DNA of 64,000 nucleotides, from NCBI GenBank assembly GCA_002733605.1, contig NVWK01000001.1, positions 78,304 through 142,303 of the forward strand, written 5' to 3'. Positions 25,497-35,280 of this stretch are shown here, piece after piece. This DNA comes from Robiginitomaculum sp. GTDB taxonomy: Bacteria; Pseudomonadota; Alphaproteobacteria; Caulobacterales; Maricaulaceae. Every line of letters begins with the position of its first letter. Positions within the stretch are counted from its first letter, which is position 1. The position numbers and the translations under genes were made by a program. The notes beneath the pieces are model-generated. The model was not told the DNA's origin, did not search any database, and worked only from the letters and a program-made list of their open reading frames with translations.

Positions 25497-26821
25497 TGGC
25501 CAAAACCGCGCGCCAGCCCTGGCTAAAACGGCACCTCCCCAAAAGCCTGTTCGGGCGGGCTTTGCTTATTATTATGCTTCCGATTGCCCTGATGCAGATT
25601 ATCGTGGCCTATATCTTTTTCGAGGCCCATTGGCAGACCGTTACTGCGAGCCTTTCCAATAGTGTTGCTGCCGACATCTCTGTCGCCCACGAGCTTTACC
25701 AACAAAGTCCAAGCGCAGAGCGCGCAACACGTCTGGATGCAATGTTGCGTCCCACCATGCAACTCTCGATCAAACTTGACCCAAATGATGTATTTCCTAC
25801 AGCCACGCGAAAAGCATTTTTTTCGTCTCTTGATCGCACCTTGCGCAAAGCACTGGAACAAAACATTTCCGCGCCATTTTGGTTCGATACAACCCGCTAC
25901 CCCCACCATATTGACATCCGCATTCTGGTAGATGAGGGCATTCTACATTTTTTCGTACCGCGTGAACGTGTGTTTGCGCCAACGGGCTATATCTTTTTAT
26001 TCTGGCTCATCATGACAACCATATTGCTCAGCTTCGTCAGCATATTGTTTATCCTCAACCAAGTCAGACCCATTGCAAAACTCGCCAACGCGGCAGAGGA
26101 TTTTGGCAAAGGGCGCGGTATCGGCAAATATAAGCCCTCTGGAGCGACCGAAGTGCGCCAAGCAGGCCGTGCCTTCCTCGAAATGCGTGAACGTATTTTG
26201 CGCCATGTGCAACACCGCACCGCCTTTCTGGCTGGCGTCAGCCATGATTTACGCACGCCTCTGACGCGGCTGAAATTACATTTGTCGCTCACCGATGAGG
26301 GCAAAGAAACCGCCGCCGCCCAACGCGACGTCAAAGATATGGAGCTTATGCTGGATAGTTATCTGGATTTTGCCCGCGACACTTCCGAAGAAGACATGCA
26401 GTCCGCAGATTTAGGCACCCTTCTCACCGATCTGGTGGCCACACAAGCAGACCCGAAACCCGTCCTGACCACCCAAGGTGATTTAACAATCAATATGCGG
26501 AGCCTAACCATGAAACGGGCCTTATCCAATCTGATAAGCAATGCAAAAAGCTATAGCGCCAACATAGAAATCACCCTCACGGGACAAACCAATGCACTCA
26601 CCCTGACCATAGATGATGATGGGCCGGGTATAGAAAAATCTGAGCGCGAAGACGCCCTAAAACCGTTCAGCAAACTAGATACAGCCCGCAACCAAAACCG
26701 CAAAGGCGTCGGGCTTGGCCTATCTATCGCTAACGATATTATTCAGGCTCACGGCGGTACATTACAATTACTGGACAGCCCTCAAAAAGGTCTGCGTTGC
26801 CAAATTACGCTCCCGAAATAG
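25496..26821 (+). CDS. Sensor histidine kinase, EnvZ-like
   Basis: This is a 441-residue inner-membrane kinase. It has two transmembrane segments (about residues 22-42 and 164-190) enclosing a periplasmic sensor of about 120 residues, then a HAMP linker. The dimerisation/phosphoacceptor helix has His250 in AGVSHDLRTPLTRLK. The HATPase domain has NLISNAKSY (N box), DDDGPGIE (G1) and RKGVGLGLSIAND (G2). Domain order and the short HAMP match EnvZ. It is cotranscribed with the response regulator and convergent with proC. Confidence 0.93.
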   Translation: MAKTARQPWLKRHLPKSLFGRALLIIMLPIALMQIIVAYIFFEAHWQTVTASLSNSVAADISVAHELYQQSPSAERATRLDAMLRPTMQLSIKLDPNDVFPTATRKAFFSSLDRTLRKALEQNISAPFWFDTTRYPHHIDIRILVDEGILHFFVPRERVFAPTGYIFLFWLIMTTILLSFVSILFILNQVRPIAKLANAAEDFGKGRGIGKYKPSGATEVRQAGRAFLEMRERILRHVQHRTAFLAGVSHDLRTPLTRLKLHLSLTDEGKETAAAQRDVKDMELMLDSYLDFARDTSEEDMQSADLGTLLTDLVATQADPKPVLTTQGDLTINMRSLTMKRALSNLISNAKSYSANIEITLTGQTNALTLTIDDDGPGIEKSEREDALKPFSKLDTARNQNRKGVGLGLSIANDIIQAHGGTLQLLDSPQKGLRCQITLPK

Positions 26822-26823
26822 GG

Positions 26824-27681
26824 TTAGCGTCCACCCAGCTCGCGCGAGCGTACAAAGGCCGCATTCACCGCCTTGCGCATAATGGACGGCAAGCCGTCTT
26901 CGGCCATAAGGACTTCCAAGGCCGCCTGTGTTGTCCCGCCCGGAGACGTGACATCTTGCCGCAACTGCGCCGCCGTTTTCTCCGATTTCCCGAGCATAAA
27001 TCCTGATCCGACTACAGTTTGTCGCGCAAGCGCACGCGCCAATTCTTCCGGCAATCCCAATTGCATACCTGCAGCTTCCAAAGCTTCCGTCAGAAAAAAG
27101 ACATAAGCCGGCCCGGAACCGGAGACAGCCGTAACCATATCGATTTGCCGTTCGTTCTCGACCCGCACAACCTGCCCCCCTGCTTTCAGGCGCAACTCGA
27201 CAAGGTCTCGTTGGGCTTCATCCACACCATCCCCACAGACATAAGCCGTAATACCCTTGCCATAAGCCGCAGGTGTATTCGGCATGGCCCGAATAACCGG
27301 ACGCGGACCGAATACATCATTAAGTCGCTCAAGGCTTATTCCCGCCATGATGGAAACCACTAATGTGTCTTTTGGCAAAACCATCGCCAAGCCAGGCCCG
27401 ATATCGGCAAACATTTGTGGTTTAACAGCCAGAAGACAAAGCTTCAGCCCGCTGGCAGCCCCCTTGGTTAAACGGTTTGAAAATTTCGCACCAAGCGCAA
27501 GCGCCTTGTTTGCCGCTTCACCGGGAGACGGATCAATCACCAGAATTTCCGCAGCATTCAACTTGCCCGAACCACGCCCGCTTAACCAGCCGCTCAACAA
27601 AGCGCCACCCATACGCCCCGCCCCGATCAGAACGTGCGTTGAGGTTGAAAGTTTTTCGCCTGTCATCTTGCCCTGTGCCAC
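26824..27681 (-). CDS. proC: Pyrroline-5-carboxylate reductase
   Basis: This 285-residue enzyme is the last of proline synthesis, reducing pyrroline-5-carboxylate with NAD(P)H. The Rossmann motif GAGRMGGALL is near the N-terminus. The family signature spans SGSGPAYVFFLTEALE and the helical DVTSPGGTTQAAL. It lies 15 bases downstream of a YbjN-domain gene and is probably cotranscribed with it, an arrangement often seen in alphaproteobacteria. Confidence 0.94.
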   Translation of the reverse strand: MAQGKMTGEKLSTSTHVLIGAGRMGGALLSGWLSGRGSGKLNAAEILVIDPSPGEAANKALALGAKFSNRLTKGAASGLKLCLLAVKPQMFADIGPGLAMVLPKDTLVVSIMAGISLERLNDVFGPRPVIRAMPNTPAAYGKGITAYVCGDGVDEAQRDLVELRLKAGGQVVRVENERQIDMVTAVSGSGPAYVFFLTEALEAAGMQLGLPEELARALARQTVVGSGFMLGKSEKTAAQLRQDVTSPGGTTQAALEVLMAEDGLPSIMRKAVNAAFVRSRELGGR

Positions 27682-27696
27682 GACAAAAACCCCGTT

Positions 27697-28230
27697 CTAG
27701 CCTTGACCGGCAAGATCAAGAAGTGCCGAGTTCAGCGCATCTTCCGGTGATTTTCCAGCCCAAACCACATACTGACAGGCAGGGTATCCGCGTTCGGCCG
27801 CATCCAGCGCCGAGGCCAGCAAAGCCATCGCCTGCTCGACCCGCACAACGGCGCCACCGGACAAGTTCAAAGTATTGCGGTAAACGAGTGCACTGTCCTT
27901 GTCCCAAAAATCGAAATGGCCACTTACCAAACGCTCGTTTAACAAAGAAAGCAGGCGGCAAATATCGTCCGAACGCCCTCCCGGTGTCCGACCTTCAAAC
28001 AAGAGATAAAGATTGAGCTGTTCCAGTTCAGGCTTCCATACCAGTGACACATCATGATCGCACCATAAACCACCGAGCGACACATGAAGCTCGTCTGTAC
28101 CGGTACGCTCGAAATCATAATTTTCTGCAATCGCAAGGCGTTCAAACATATTGAGCGGATGCACCCGAACAGCACTTGCCGAGTTCAGGGACGGGCTGGG
28201 CCGAACACAAATTTCTTCGGAATAGTTCAT
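27697..28230 (-). CDS. YbjN domain-containing protein
   Basis: A 177-residue protein with the YbjN fold, recognisable from the NYDFERTGTDELHVSLGGLW strands, the VSLVWKPELEQLNLYLLFE strand pair and the helical LLSLLNERLVSGHFDFW. YbjN proteins resemble type III secretion chaperones; no enzymatic role is known. I start it at the ATG at 28230. A GTG at 28272 would add 14 residues of unlike composition. It precedes proC by 15 bases. Confidence 0.75.
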   Translation of the reverse strand: MNYSEEICVRPSPSLNSASAVRVHPLNMFERLAIAENYDFERTGTDELHVSLGGLWCDHDVSLVWKPELEQLNLYLLFEGRTPGGRSDDICRLLSLLNERLVSGHFDFWDKDSALVYRNTLNLSGGAVVRVEQAMALLASALDAAERGYPACQYVVWAGKSPEDALNSALLDLAGQG

Positions 28231-28408
28231 TATATTTTCTGGTACGCTTACGCGCCCCACACCTTCTTCCACATAATGTTTGCCATAAAGGCAAGCACGC
28301 GCGTTAATCGATTCTTAACACTTATGTTAGGGCCTCCCCCACAATAGGCAATATATGGTAGAAAAATTGTTGTTGATAACTAGATTTGGTAGAAAAACAG
28401 ATTTTGCG

Positions 28409-28675
28409 CTATTTTATCGCTTTTTTCAGCGATCTCACGGCTGTTTCCAGTTTCTTGACTTGCGCTTTGAGCGTCACGATCTCTTCGCTAGCCGACGAGG
28501 CCATCATTTTCACGGCCTCAAACTCGTCACGGCTGACCAAATCCATATCGGCTATAAACTTGTCCCCACGCGCACGTGCCGCAGCCCGCACTTCATCTCC
28601 AACCCCTTTGGCCGCACCAAACGCATTGGTCATTAAATTGGCAATATCATCAAAGGCGGGTGATTTCGTTTGCAT
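28409..28675 (-). CDS. ubiK: UbiK/BMFP-family accessory factor
   Basis: An 88-residue small helical protein of the membrane fusogenic (BMFP, formerly DUF526) family. An N-terminal amphipathic helix (FDDIANLMTNAFGAAKGV) is followed by SRDEFEAVKMM and a C-terminal coiled coil (LKAQVKKLETAVRSLKKA). UbiK assists ubiquinone synthesis enzymes under oxygen by trimerising and binding membranes. It is divergent from lgt with about 80 bases between the starts. Confidence 0.83.
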   Translation of the reverse strand: MQTKSPAFDDIANLMTNAFGAAKGVGDEVRAAARARGDKFIADMDLVSRDEFEAVKMMASSASEEIVTLKAQVKKLETAVRSLKKAIK

Positions 28676-28755
28676 TTTGCGCTCCTAACGACTTGGCTTA
28701 TCTGCTAGAGCGGTATAACACATTTTTTAGGAACCGGAACAATAAAGAGCGCAAA

Positions 28756-29694
28756 ATGATCATTCACAGCATCGGGCAAATTGCAATGCAAAATATGGGA
28801 CAATTTGTTGGGGCCATTCCGTTCCCGTCATGGCTCAAAGACGAGATTTTTTCAATCGGCCCCCTGTCCATAAAATGGTATGGACTTGGCTATGTTGTCG
28901 GCCTGTTTCTGGCGTTTTTTTATGCCAGACGCACATGCGAAAAGACGGAAATTTGGGTACCCAAAAACACACCCTCCGGCCCGGCACTGATTCCGACCGG
29001 ACGCATGCTCGAAGATTATATGTTTTACTGCCTGCTCGGCATTATCGTTGGCGGACGTATTGGCTCAATCCTGTTGTATAATACGGGTGATTACATTGCC
29101 GATCCCATTCGTATTTTCAAAGTCTGGGAAGGTGGCATGGCCTTTCATGGTGGCTTTTTAGGTGTATGTGCCGCCACAATCTATCTGGCCCGCACCCGCA
29201 AAATTCCGCTTATGCGCATCGCAGACCTCGCCGCGATTTCCGCCCCTATAGGGCTTGGGCTGGTGCGGCTTGCCAATTTTATCAATCAGGAACTGTATGG
29301 CCGGGTCACCGACGTTGCATGGGCATTCCGCTTTGATACCGACCCAACAGGCCGTCCCCGCCACCCGAGCCAATTATACGAATCGTTTTTGGAAGGCTTT
29401 GTGATCTTTGCTGTACTGTGGATCGCGTCTCGGAAATTCAAAGCCCTGACCAAACCCGGCCTCAGCACCGGCCTGTTCGTGCTTATGTACGGAAGCTTCC
29501 GCATTTTTGTAGAAAATTTTCGGGAACCGGACGCAACCATGTTCGGGCCTTTAACGCGCGGCATGGCCTATTCCCTGCCCATGGTCATTATCGGCATTCT
29601 TGTGATTTTCTGGGCACTTAAGCGCCCTCCGGTTTCCCCGCAAAGACCGCCTGAAGACCCAAAAATTGAAACCAAAAAAGATGCCAACGCTTAA
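28756..29694 (+). CDS. lgt: Prolipoprotein diacylglyceryl transferase
   Basis: This inner-membrane enzyme moves diacylglyceryl from phosphatidylglycerol to the lipobox cysteine, the first step of lipoprotein maturation. It is 312 residues with seven predicted helices. The family features are IKWYGLGYVVG, GGRIGSILLYN, the GGMAFHGGFLG loop, GLGLVRLANFINQELYGR with the key Arg, and the HPSQLYE signature. The ATG at 28756 is chosen because the upstream extension runs antisense through ubiK. The C-terminal ten residues are a charged tail. It overlaps the next gene by 14 bases. Confidence 0.95.
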   Translation: MIIHSIGQIAMQNMGQFVGAIPFPSWLKDEIFSIGPLSIKWYGLGYVVGLFLAFFYARRTCEKTEIWVPKNTPSGPALIPTGRMLEDYMFYCLLGIIVGGRIGSILLYNTGDYIADPIRIFKVWEGGMAFHGGFLGVCAATIYLARTRKIPLMRIADLAAISAPIGLGLVRLANFINQELYGRVTDVAWAFRFDTDPTGRPRHPSQLYESFLEGFVIFAVLWIASRKFKALTKPGLSTGLFVLMYGSFRIFVENFREPDATMFGPLTRGMAYSLPMVIIGILVIFWALKRPPVSPQRPPEDPKIETKKDANA

Positions 29695-30808
29695 ACAGCG
29701 CATCCTGACCCATATCAAAGACAATGGCCCGATGAGCATCGCGGCCTATATGAGCTGGTGCCTGCTTGACCCAACCCAAGGCTATTACCCAACCCGCGAT
29801 CCCTTGGGCGTGGACGGAGATTTCATCACGGCCCCTGAAATCAGCCAGATGTTCGGTGAAGTTTTGGGGCTCTGGCTGATCAATGCATGGCGCAGCATGG
29901 GCGCACCCGAAACTGTGCAATTGGTAGAGTTTGGCCCCGGTCGCGGGATCATGATGTCCGATATTTTACGTTCGGCACGACTGGACAAAGATTTTCACAA
30001 AGCGATTGATCTCAATCTCATCGAAACCTCCAGCGCACTGGAAGCCAAACAAGCCGAGCAACTTGGCGCGAGCGGCGTACCCGTACGCTGGGTCACGGCC
30101 CTCACAGACGTCCCAGAAGGCCCGACCCTGGTTATCGGCAACGAGTTTCTGGATTGCCTCCCCATCCGTCAGTTCATCATGAAAGACCGCTTCAAAGGCG
30201 CAGGCGGCTGGCACGAACGCTATATCGATATACACCCCAAAAACTCAAAAAAACTGGTCTATAGCATCGCCCAAGCCCCAATATCGGCCGCAGACCAAGC
30301 CCTGCTCCCAACCAATACACCCGAACCAAAAACCGATGATTTGCTAGAAATGAACCTAGGCCTAGCCCAAATCACCGAAGCCTTACGCACACGGTTTGCC
30401 GTCCATCCCGGCGCGGCGCTCTTTATAGACTACGGCCCGGAGGAAACGGAATTTGGCGACACATTTCAGGCCCTAAAAAAACACGAGAAGGTCTTCCCGC
30501 TCGATGAACCCGGATTTGCAGACCTGACCGCCCGCGTTGATTTTGCAGCCCTTCGTGAAAATGTCCTGAATAATGCTGGTGCAGAACTTGATGTCTATGG
30601 CCCCTGCCCACAAGGTTCGTTCCTGTCCCGCCTCGGTATAGAAGTCCGCGCCGTGACCCTGTCGCGGGCCTCGAGCACCGCAAAAGCAAAAGTCGCCCGA
30701 CAACTCCACCGTCTTACCGACACGGACGAAATGGGAACCCTGTTCAAAGCCATCGCTCTGCAATCGAAAGGCTTAGCCGCCCCGCTTGGGTTTACGGACA
30801 CCACATGA
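29681..30808 (+). CDS. SAM-dependent methyltransferase, MidA/NDUFAF7 family
   Basis: A 375-residue class I methyltransferase of the DUF185 family, whose mitochondrial member NDUFAF7 methylates an arginine in a complex I subunit. The N-terminal GPMSIAAYMSWCLLDPTQGYY and DPLGVDGDFITAPEISQMFGE are diagnostic. The SAM-binding loop is VEFGPGRGIMM, and NEFLDCLPIRQF follows. The ATG at 29681 is taken; the open frame five codons upstream begins with TTG and has no ribosome site. It lies between lgt and pgeF, overlapping both, in a common alphaproteobacterial arrangement. Confidence 0.9.
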   Translation: MPTLKQRILTHIKDNGPMSIAAYMSWCLLDPTQGYYPTRDPLGVDGDFITAPEISQMFGEVLGLWLINAWRSMGAPETVQLVEFGPGRGIMMSDILRSARLDKDFHKAIDLNLIETSSALEAKQAEQLGASGVPVRWVTALTDVPEGPTLVIGNEFLDCLPIRQFIMKDRFKGAGGWHERYIDIHPKNSKKLVYSIAQAPISAADQALLPTNTPEPKTDDLLEMNLGLAQITEALRTRFAVHPGAALFIDYGPEETEFGDTFQALKKHEKVFPLDEPGFADLTARVDFAALRENVLNNAGAELDVYGPCPQGSFLSRLGIEVRAVTLSRASSTAKAKVARQLHRLTDTDEMGTLFKAIALQSKGLAAPLGFTDTT

Positions 30809-31584
30809 ACACACCGCCCTTCAAAACAAGCCCCGTCCTTGAAAGCGCTAAAGGTATCACCCACGGTTTCTTCAGTCGGCACGGCGGCATCTCCGAAGGT
30901 ATTTACACCAGTTTAAACACAGGTCCCGGCTCCGACGACACACCCAAACACATTACTGAAAACCGCAAACGGGTCGCCGCCGCCCTTGGTACAGACGCAC
31001 CAAGACTTCTCTCCGTCCACCAATGCCACACCACCGATGTCATAACCGCGCTTGAACCTTGGCATCCAGATAACAACCCCAAGGCAGACGCCATTGTGAC
31101 CAATATACCCGGCATCGCCTGCTCGGCCCTGTCCGCCGATTGCGCCCCCGTTTTGCTGGCCGACCCTGTCGCTCGCGTGATTGGCGCCGCCCATGCCGGC
31201 TGGCGCGGCGCACTTAACGGGATCACGGATACGACAATTGAAGCCATGGTCACCCTTGGTGCACAGCCTGAAAACATATGCGCCGTCATAGGCCCCTGCA
31301 TCAGTTCTCAACATTTTGAGGTTGGGCCGGAATTTGTCGCCGCGTTTATTGCCGAGCATCAAAACACGGCCAAATTATTTCGCAAAGGGCGAGGCGATCG
31401 ATCCTATTTCGACATAAAAACCTATCTTGTACGCAAATTATTACGGGCAGGCATACGCACAGCCCAAACCCTTCCAGATTGCACTTATGAACAAAATCAG
31501 GACTATTTCAGCTATAGGTATAACACCCACAATGCCACCACCGATTATGGGCGAAATATATCTGCAATTATGATCGATTTATGA
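30805..31584 (+). CDS. pgeF: Purine nucleoside phosphorylase / polyphenol oxidase family protein (YfiH, LACC1)
   Basis: The product is a 259-residue member of the YfiH/PgeF family, related to human LACC1. Zinc-ligand segments appear as SVHQCHTTDV, SADCAPVLLAD and GAAHAGWRGA, and IGPCISSQHFEVG matches the family. Activities reported for relatives are purine nucleoside phosphorolysis or deamination, and in E. coli editing of peptidoglycan precursors. The start overlaps the methyltransferase stop as ATGA. It is the third gene of an lgt-midA-pgeF unit. Confidence 0.9.
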   Translation: MNTPPFKTSPVLESAKGITHGFFSRHGGISEGIYTSLNTGPGSDDTPKHITENRKRVAAALGTDAPRLLSVHQCHTTDVITALEPWHPDNNPKADAIVTNIPGIACSALSADCAPVLLADPVARVIGAAHAGWRGALNGITDTTIEAMVTLGAQPENICAVIGPCISSQHFEVGPEFVAAFIAEHQNTAKLFRKGRGDRSYFDIKTYLVRKLLRAGIRTAQTLPDCTYEQNQDYFSYRYNTHNATTDYGRNISAIMIDL

Positions 31585-31664
31585 ATAGTTTGGCTTTCAC
31601 AAAACCATCTTCTCTGTTAAGCACGGCCCAAATAGCCAAAGTCCATATTGTATAGGTGATTGCA

Positions 31665-32606
31665 ATGAAACTTCTCAGTGGTACATCCAGTCTTGAACTT
31701 GGCAATAAAATTGCCGACGTACTCGACATCCCCCTTATAAAAGTAAATATAGAACGGTTTCGAGATCAAGAAATCTTTGTTCGCATTAACGAAAATGTGC
31801 GCGGCGAAGACATCTTCATCATCCTCTCGACCTCGGCACCGGCAAATGACCATTTGATGGAACTTCTGATCCTTATAGACGCGCTCATGCGCGCCTCCGC
31901 CGAACGGATTACAGCGGTCATTCCCTATTTTGGCTATGCCAGACAAGACCGTAAATCCGGGGGGCGCACACCGATTTCAGCCAAACTTGTTGCCAATCTC
32001 ATCACCAAAGCCGGTGCAGACAGAGTTCTCACCCTTGATCTCCATGCCGGGCAAATTCAGGGATTTTTTGACATCCCAACCGACAATCTGTTCGGGCAAC
32101 CGGTTTTCGAAGCCGATATCAAAAGCGAATACACCCGCAAGGAACGTGCAGACATCATGTTTGTCTCCCCTGACACAGGCGGTGTGGTAAGAACCCGCGC
32201 CCTTGCCAAACGCTTTGAAGCCGACATTGCCATTGTTGACAAACGCCGCCCGAAAGCGGGCGAATCAGAGGTCATGAATATTATTGGTGACGTGGAAGGC
32301 CGCTCCTGCATCCTGCTGGACGACATTGTCGATAGTGGCGGCACATTGTGTAACGCGGCAAAAGCCCTGATGGAGAGTGGTGCCAAAGATGTCACCGCCT
32401 ACATCACCCACGGTGTCCTCTCCGACCCTGCTGTCGAGCGCATCACTAATTCCGTGATGAAAGAGGTGGTCATCACCGACACAATTACTCAGCCGGACGC
32501 CGTTAAAACGTGTAAAAAAATCCGCACAGTCTCCGTCTCCAACCTCTTGGGCGAAGCCATCCGGCGCATCTCAAATGACGAGAGTGTCAGCAAATTATTT
32601 GACTAG
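31665..32606 (+). CDS. prs: Ribose-phosphate pyrophosphokinase
   Basis: This enzyme makes PRPP from ribose 5-phosphate and ATP, feeding nucleotide, His and Trp synthesis. It is 313 residues, the typical class I length. Features are [53 protein letters not shown] and the PRPP-binding loop [17 protein letters not shown] 31665 is preferred to the GTG nine bases upstream because the domain begins there. Confidence 0.96.
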   Translation: MKLLSGTSSLELGNKIADVLDIPLIKVNIERFRDQEIFVRINENVRGEDIFIILSTSAPANDHLMELLILIDALMRASAERITAVIPYFGYARQDRKSGGRTPISAKLVANLITKAGADRVLTLDLHAGQIQGFFDIPTDNLFGQPVFEADIKSEYTRKERADIMFVSPDTGGVVRTRALAKRFEADIAIVDKRRPKAGESEVMNIIGDVEGRSCILLDDIVDSGGTLCNAAKALMESGAKDVTAYITHGVLSDPAVERITNSVMKEVVITDTITQPDAVKTCKKIRTVSVSNLLGEAIRRISNDESVSKLFD

Positions 32607-32704
32607 AATTTTAGCGAAAAAGCGAAGACCGTAGAAAAAGAACGGCGGAGCAAAACTGCACACTTTAAATACTGCCTTCCTTTAAGATTTCGCATATCTA
32701 GTGC

Positions 32705-32733
32705 TTGCGCTCTGCCTCACAATCCACTATATA
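32705..32733 (+). promoter_or_regulatory. Candidate sigma-70-type promoter for rplY-pth-ychF
   Basis: TTGCGC (32705-32710) and TATATA (32728-32733) are separated by exactly 17 bases, upstream of rplY. This would give a leader of roughly 105 bases. It is a pattern match only. Confidence 0.4.
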
Positions 32734-32761
32734 ACGCGCACGAAATTCAAAGCACAGCTTG

Positions 32762-32807
32762 GAAATGACGGTGCCGCCCAGCATTCTGGACTTGAGGCGG
32801 CCATTTC
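32762..32807 (+). promoter_or_regulatory. Leader hairpin upstream of rplY
   Basis: GCCGCC (32773-32778) pairs with GGCGGC (32796-32801). Beyond a five-base bulge, GAAATG (32762-32767) pairs with CATTTC (32802-32807). The twelve-pair interrupted stem ends 40 bases before the rplY ATG. It could mediate feedback by the ribosomal protein, or be incidental. Confidence 0.4.
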
Positions 32808-32847
32808 ATGAAGTGTGAAGCAAGGTGAAAGCCTAAAGGACAAGAAA

Positions 32848-33498
32848 ATGGCAGATATTATTCTAAACGTTGATGTACGCGAACAAGTTGGTACAGGTAA
32901 CGCACGCGCAGTTCGTCGTGCAGACATGGTTCCCGGTATCATTTATGGCGGCGGCGAAGACCCTGTATCAATTTCACTGAAAAAAAACGAAGTGTTGAAA
33001 GCGATCAACACCGGTCAGTTTATTGCCAAAATGGTCAAACTTTCCCACAAAGGCAAAGAACAGTTCGCCATTACCCATGACATTCAGTTCCACCCCGTTA
33101 AAGATACACCACAACATGTGGATTTCTACCGCGTGAAAGAAGACACCGTCATCACCGTAGAAGTAAAAACCCATTTCATTGGCGAAGAAGAATGCCCTGG
33201 CCTGAAACAAGGCGGCACATTGAACGTGGTACGGTATACAATCGAAGTAAACTGCCCTGCCGGTAGCATTCCTGAATCCATTGAGGTTGATCTCAGTGAA
33301 CTTGAAATGGGCGATTCAATACATATTTCCGCGCTAAAACTTCCTGAAGGCGTAACCTCTGCCATTACAGACCGTGACCCGACAGTTCTAACCGTTGTTG
33401 CAACACGCGGCGAAACCGAAGAGGAAGAAGGCGAAGGCGAAGAAACAGCTGAAGGCGAAGAAACAGCTGAAGCTGGTGAGACAGAAGGAGAAGCTTAA
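32848..33498 (+). CDS. rplY: 50S ribosomal protein L25/Ctc, long form
   Basis: A 216-residue 5S rRNA-binding protein of the general stress (CTC) type. It has the N-terminal L25 domain (VREQVGTGNARAVRRADMVPGI) and a C-terminal TL5-type beta domain (about residues 95-185). A strongly acidic low-complexity tail of about 30 residues follows, built from repeated Glu, Gly, Thr and Ala (EGEETAEGEETAE). AAGGA lies seven bases before the ATG; the 11-codon upstream extension is not family-like. It is followed by pth and ychF. Confidence 0.94.
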   Translation: MADIILNVDVREQVGTGNARAVRRADMVPGIIYGGGEDPVSISLKKNEVLKAINTGQFIAKMVKLSHKGKEQFAITHDIQFHPVKDTPQHVDFYRVKEDTVITVEVKTHFIGEEECPGLKQGGTLNVVRYTIEVNCPAGSIPESIEVDLSELEMGDSIHISALKLPEGVTSAITDRDPTVLTVVATRGETEEEEGEGEETAEGEETAEAGETEGEA

Positions 33499-33554
33499 TC
33501 AAGCTTCTCGACTGGCTTTTTTCAAAACAAAATTCCAAACCTACGGAGAGGCCA

Positions 33555-34160
33555 ATGTTATTAATTGTTGGCCTCGGCAATCCGGGTGAAAAATACAAAG
33601 GCAATCGTCACAATATCGGCTTCATGGCCGTAGATGCGATTGCCGAGTATCATCGGTTTGGCCCCGAAAAATCCAAATTCAATGGTGCGGTTCGTGAAGG
33701 TTTTCTCGAATCAGCCACAGGGCGAATGAAGGCGATCATCCTAAAACCCATGACCTTCATGAACGAATCAGGTCGTTCTGTACAAAAAGCAGCCCAGTTT
33801 TACAAAATGCCGTTGGATAAAATCATCGTCTTCCATGACGAACTTGATCTGGAAGCCGGTAAATTTCGCCTCAAAACCGGCGGCGGCATTGCCGGCCATA
33901 ACGGGCTTCGTTCCATCCGGCAAAATTTGGGCGCAGACTTCGTGCGCGCCCGCATCGGCATCGGCCATCCGGGCCACAAAGACAAAGTCCACTCCCATGT
34001 CTTGTCCGATTTTGCCAAAGCCGATAAAGACTGGGTCAATGCACTCACCGACGCCTGCGCACGTGCTGCCGATTTACTGGCCATGGGCGAACACAATAAA
34101 TACCAAACCAAAGTCAATCATTTGGCCCCTGCGCCATCTGCAAAACCTCGCCGCAATTAA
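33555..34160 (+). CDS. pth: Peptidyl-tRNA hydrolase
   Basis: A 201-residue enzyme that recycles peptidyl-tRNA dropped by ribosomes. Catalytic and tRNA-binding features are GLGNPGEKYKGNRHNIGFM (catalytic His), KPMTFMNESG, FHDELDLEAGKFRLK (Asp) and GGGIAGHNGLRSI. The tail after residue 185 is basic (PSAKPRRN). A GGAG precedes the start. It lies between rplY and ychF, the common bacterial order. Confidence 0.96.
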   Translation: MLLIVGLGNPGEKYKGNRHNIGFMAVDAIAEYHRFGPEKSKFNGAVREGFLESATGRMKAIILKPMTFMNESGRSVQKAAQFYKMPLDKIIVFHDELDLEAGKFRLKTGGGIAGHNGLRSIRQNLGADFVRARIGIGHPGHKDKVHSHVLSDFAKADKDWVNALTDACARAADLLAMGEHNKYQTKVNHLAPAPSAKPRRN

Positions 34161-34172
34161 AAGGAATACATT

Positions 34173-35270
34173 ATGGGATTTAAGTGCGCCATTGTCGGCC
34201 TACCGAATGTAGGAAAATCCACCCTGTTTAACGCCCTGACCCAAACGGCGTCTGCACAAGCGGAAAACTATCCGTTTTGTACGATTGAACCCAATGTTGG
34301 TGAAGTCGCCGTCCCCGAATCCCGCTTGCCAATCATCGCAAAAATCGGCGGCTCGAAAGAGCAAATTCCGGCCCGTATGAACTTTGTCGATATTGCCGGC
34401 CTCGTACGCGGGGCTTCCAAAGGCGAAGGCCTTGGCAACCAATTCCTCTCCAACATCCGCGAAACCGACGCAATCGCCTATGTGTTACGCTGTTTTGACG
34501 ATGATGATGTCACCCATGTGGAAGGCAAAATCGACCCCCTCGCCGATTTGGACACCGTACAGACCGAACTTATGCTCGCCGACATGGAGAGCCTCGAAAA
34601 ACGCAAACCGGCCCTCGAAAAAAAGGCCAAGACAGGCGATAAAGAGGCCATACAGACCCTCAACCTCATCGATCTGGCCATGACAGAGTTGAATGAAGGT
34701 CGCCCCGCCCGCAATGCGCAGATCAATGCTGATGATCGTCAAGCTTGGCGCATGTTACAACTCCTTACCGCAAAACCTGTCCTTTATGTAGCCAACGTAG
34801 ACGAAGACAGCGCCGCCACCGGCAATGCTTACTCCAAAGTTGTTTTCGATCATGCAGAAGCAGAAGGCTCACAAGCCGTTGTTATTTCTGCACAAATTGA
34901 AAGTGAAATTGCCCTGCTCTCCAACGAAGAACGTACCGACTTCCTTGAAGCCCTCGGCCTCGAAGAACCGGGCTTGAACCGTATGATCCAAACCGGGTAT
35001 GCTCTATTGGACTTGCAAACCTATTTCACCGTCGGCCCCAAAGAAGCCCGCGCATGGACTTTCCACGAAGGCTGGAGTGCGCCGCGTTGCGCCGGCGTCA
35101 TCCACACTGATTTCGAACGCGGCTTCATCCGCGCCGAAACCACCGCCTATGATGATTATGTCGAATTTGGCGGCGAACAAGGCGCCAAAGAAGCTGGTAA
35201 AGTCAGACAAGAAGGCAAAACCTACATCGTTAAAGACGGCGATATTCTGCACTTTAAATTCAACGTTTAA
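34173..35270 (+). CDS. ychF: Redox-regulated ATPase YchF (OLA1)
   Basis: This is a 365-residue Obg-family P-loop NTPase that prefers ATP and binds ribosomes. The P loop is [14 protein letters not shown], switch II is [20 protein letters not shown], and NVDE replaces the GTPase-specifying NKxD. A coiled-coil arm and C-terminal TGS domain ([17 protein letters not shown]) follow. AAGGA lies before the ATG. It is the last gene of the rplY-pth-ychF run; a REPIN-like element follows the stop. Confidence 0.96.
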   Translation: MGFKCAIVGLPNVGKSTLFNALTQTASAQAENYPFCTIEPNVGEVAVPESRLPIIAKIGGSKEQIPARMNFVDIAGLVRGASKGEGLGNQFLSNIRETDAIAYVLRCFDDDDVTHVEGKIDPLADLDTVQTELMLADMESLEKRKPALEKKAKTGDKEAIQTLNLIDLAMTELNEGRPARNAQINADDRQAWRMLQLLTAKPVLYVANVDEDSAATGNAYSKVVFDHAEAEGSQAVVISAQIESEIALLSNEERTDFLEALGLEEPGLNRMIQTGYALLDLQTYFTVGPKEARAWTFHEGWSAPRCAGVIHTDFERGFIRAETTAYDDYVEFGGEQGAKEAGKVRQEGKTYIVKDGDILHFKFNV

Positions 35271-35280
35271 TCCCCCCTCC

